6,042 nt of DNA from Alphaproteobacteria bacterium (GTDB taxonomy: Bacteria > Pseudomonadota > Alphaproteobacteria > Caulobacterales > Caulobacteraceae): positions 1 through 6,042 of the forward strand of contig JAHINZ010000111.1 of NCBI GenBank assembly GCA_018895795.1. Reading direction: 5' to 3'. Position numbers and translations under genes: made by a program. Shown piece by piece: positions 5,867 to 6,042 of the stretch. The stretch's first letter is position 1, and each line of letters begins with the position of its first letter. The notes beneath the pieces are model-generated. The model was not told the DNA's origin. It was given only the letters and a program-made list of their open reading frames with translations, and did not search any database.

Positions 5867-6042
5867 CCGGCTCCACCCACGTCCGCGGGGACATATTTCT
5901 CGCGCATCGTCACCAGTTCCTCGGCGAGGGTCGGGTGGACCGCGCAGGTCGAATCCCACTGGGTCTTGGTGACGCCCATCTTCACGGCGATGGCGGCCAT
6001 CTGGATGATTTCGGGCGAGTCAGGGCCCACCATATGGACACC
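5863..6042 (-). CDS. gor: Glutathione-disulfide reductase, C-terminal fragment (5' end outside window)
   Basis: The last 59 residues plus TGA of a pyridine nucleotide-disulfide oxidoreductase. GVHMVGPDSPEIIQMAAIAV followed by VKMGVTKTQWDST and AVHPTLAEELVTM is the dimerisation-domain tail of glutathione reductase. The HPT motif (histidine at residue 36 of the fragment) supplies the catalytic base at the partner subunit's active site. The enzyme reduces glutathione disulfide with NADPH in the cytoplasm. Related enzymes such as mercuric reductase, trypanothione reductase and lipoamide dehydrogenase share the HPx(S/T)xxE region, but the wording here fits glutathione reductase best. The redox-active CxxxxC site and FAD/NADPH domains lie outside the window. 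The stop codon overlaps the start of the next gene by four bases (ATGA). Confidence 0.88.
   Translation of the reverse strand, partial: GVHMVGPDSPEIIQMAAIAVKMGVTKTQWDSTCAVHPTLAEELVTMREKYVPADVGGAG

Noticed and set aside
5867..5959. 31-codon N-terminal extension of the membrane protein (start at 5959)
   Set aside because: It lies wholly inside the glutathione reductase coding sequence in another frame. The ATG at 5866 has the ATGA junction and a ribosome binding site.

Overview
The window reads as GC-rich alphaproteobacterial chromosome, most likely Caulobacter or a close relative. That placement is an inference from base composition, protein style and gene family content; no database was searched. 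All six genes lie on the minus strand, so transcription runs from high to low coordinates. No RNA gene, CRISPR array, insertion sequence or phage gene was recognised, and no gap between genes exceeds about 130 bases.

In transcription order: (1) the last 59 codons of a glutathione reductase (5863-6042, N-terminus outside the window); (2) a polytopic O-antigen ligase/polymerase-family membrane protein (4667-5866), whose ATG overlaps the reductase stop in an ATGA junction; (3) a complete class II DAHP synthase (3158-4537), the entry enzyme of aromatic amino acid synthesis, with all metal ligands visible; (4) and (5) two tandem paralogous exported aspartic-protease-family proteins (2171-3091 and 1149-2063), each with a twin-arginine-type signal peptide and two retropepsin-like half-sites in one chain; (6) the first 348 codons of a FATP-type (very-)long-chain acyl-CoA synthetase (1-1046, C-terminus outside the window).

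Genes 1, 3 and 6 are housekeeping metabolism (glutathione redox, shikimate pathway, fatty acid activation), and gene 2 is an envelope glycan enzyme. The accessory-looking part is the protease pair. Its upstream member has its Shine-Dalgarno sequence buried in a perfect 8-bp hairpin, which the downstream member lacks although its ribosome binding site is otherwise the same. The pair, its two-lobed architecture and this hairpin are the points most worth following up. I see no clear functional link between the proteases and their neighbours.
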